Of a stretch of DNA of 64,000 nucleotides, positions 63,886 through 64,000 are shown piece by piece. The notes under the pieces were generated by a model. The model was given only the letters and a program-made list of their open reading frames with translations. It was not told the DNA's origin and made no database searches. Source of the DNA: Branchipolynoe longqiensis (taxonomy: Eukaryota > Annelida > Polychaeta > Phyllodocida > Polynoidae); the NCBI GenBank assembly GCA_030323885.1, contig CM059186.1, forward strand, positions 29,311,005 through 29,375,004, given 5' to 3'. A program made the position numbers and the translations under genes. Every line of letters starts with the position of its first letter. The stretch's first letter is position 1.

Positions 63886-64000
63886 CGACGACACCGACCG
63901 GTTTCCACACAACGACCAACTGACGTGACTGAAACCTCCGGTGGGTGCGATGTGCTCCAGCAGAGGGCGCCACTGCAGACGGCGCTGTATGACGCATTGC
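63886..64000. other. unassigned DNA
   Basis: Nothing recognised before the window edge. Confidence 0.3.

Noticed and set aside
63045..63997. Pro-rich frames near 290 codons on the minus strand
   Set aside because: Direct reading of the GGCCGGGGGA minisatellite; overlapping frames are equally open.

Overview
The window is repeat-dominated eukaryotic DNA, most likely from an aquatic invertebrate animal. It has tRNA-derived SINEs in many copies, MITE-like inverted-repeat elements, long AT, GGT and GA satellites, a LINE relic, and a tyrosine-recombinase (YR) retrotransposon of the Ngaro/DIRS order. No operon, bacterial promoter or intact host gene is visible, and I cannot name the species from sequence alone. 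Most long open frames here are by-products of stop-free satellites (GGTGGTGCT, GGGGA, GAGAAA, CCTGTCACACCG and GGCCGGGGGA types), so they are not called as genes.

The one intact coding unit is on the minus strand at 34242-40204. It is a 5.96 kb YR retroelement with identical split direct repeats in the order A1 - gag - RT/RNase H - YR - B1 - A2 - B2. Gag (38896-37832) ends in a coiled coil/RS-rich/CCCH+CCHC protein. A single in-frame TAG separates it from reverse transcriptase/RNase H (37804-35684), which abuts a tyrosine recombinase frame (35687-34704). The A copies (187 bp) and B copies (103 bp) are each base-for-base identical, so the insertion is recent. It sits inside a TATATTA-type microsatellite that flanks it on both sides.

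Layout: 0-1.6 kb holds a decayed DIRS-like RT fragment between 32-bp direct repeats. 1.6-14.3 kb is a mosaic of SINE-A, SINE-B, MITEs and a 101-bp satellite. 14.3-33.3 kb is mainly minisatellites (G-rich, GGTGGTGCT, 36 bp, C-rich, GGTAC, 68 bp, about 207 bp, 42 bp, 36 bp), split by SINEs. 33.6-40.4 kb is the AT microsatellite with the YR element. 40.6-44.9 kb is again satellite. 44.9-60.3 kb is a lower-density mosaic with several TIR elements and a candidate solo LTR. 60.4-64 kb has a GA-rich array, a LINE ORF2 remnant, SINE-B and a GC-rich minisatellite.

Two tRNA-derived SINE families dominate, and they appear to exchange 3' tails. Target-site duplications at several copies let the order of insertion be read. 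Family labels used below (SINE-A, SINE-B, tail-C, TIR families F/H/M/P, repeats D/E/G) are local names for this window only.
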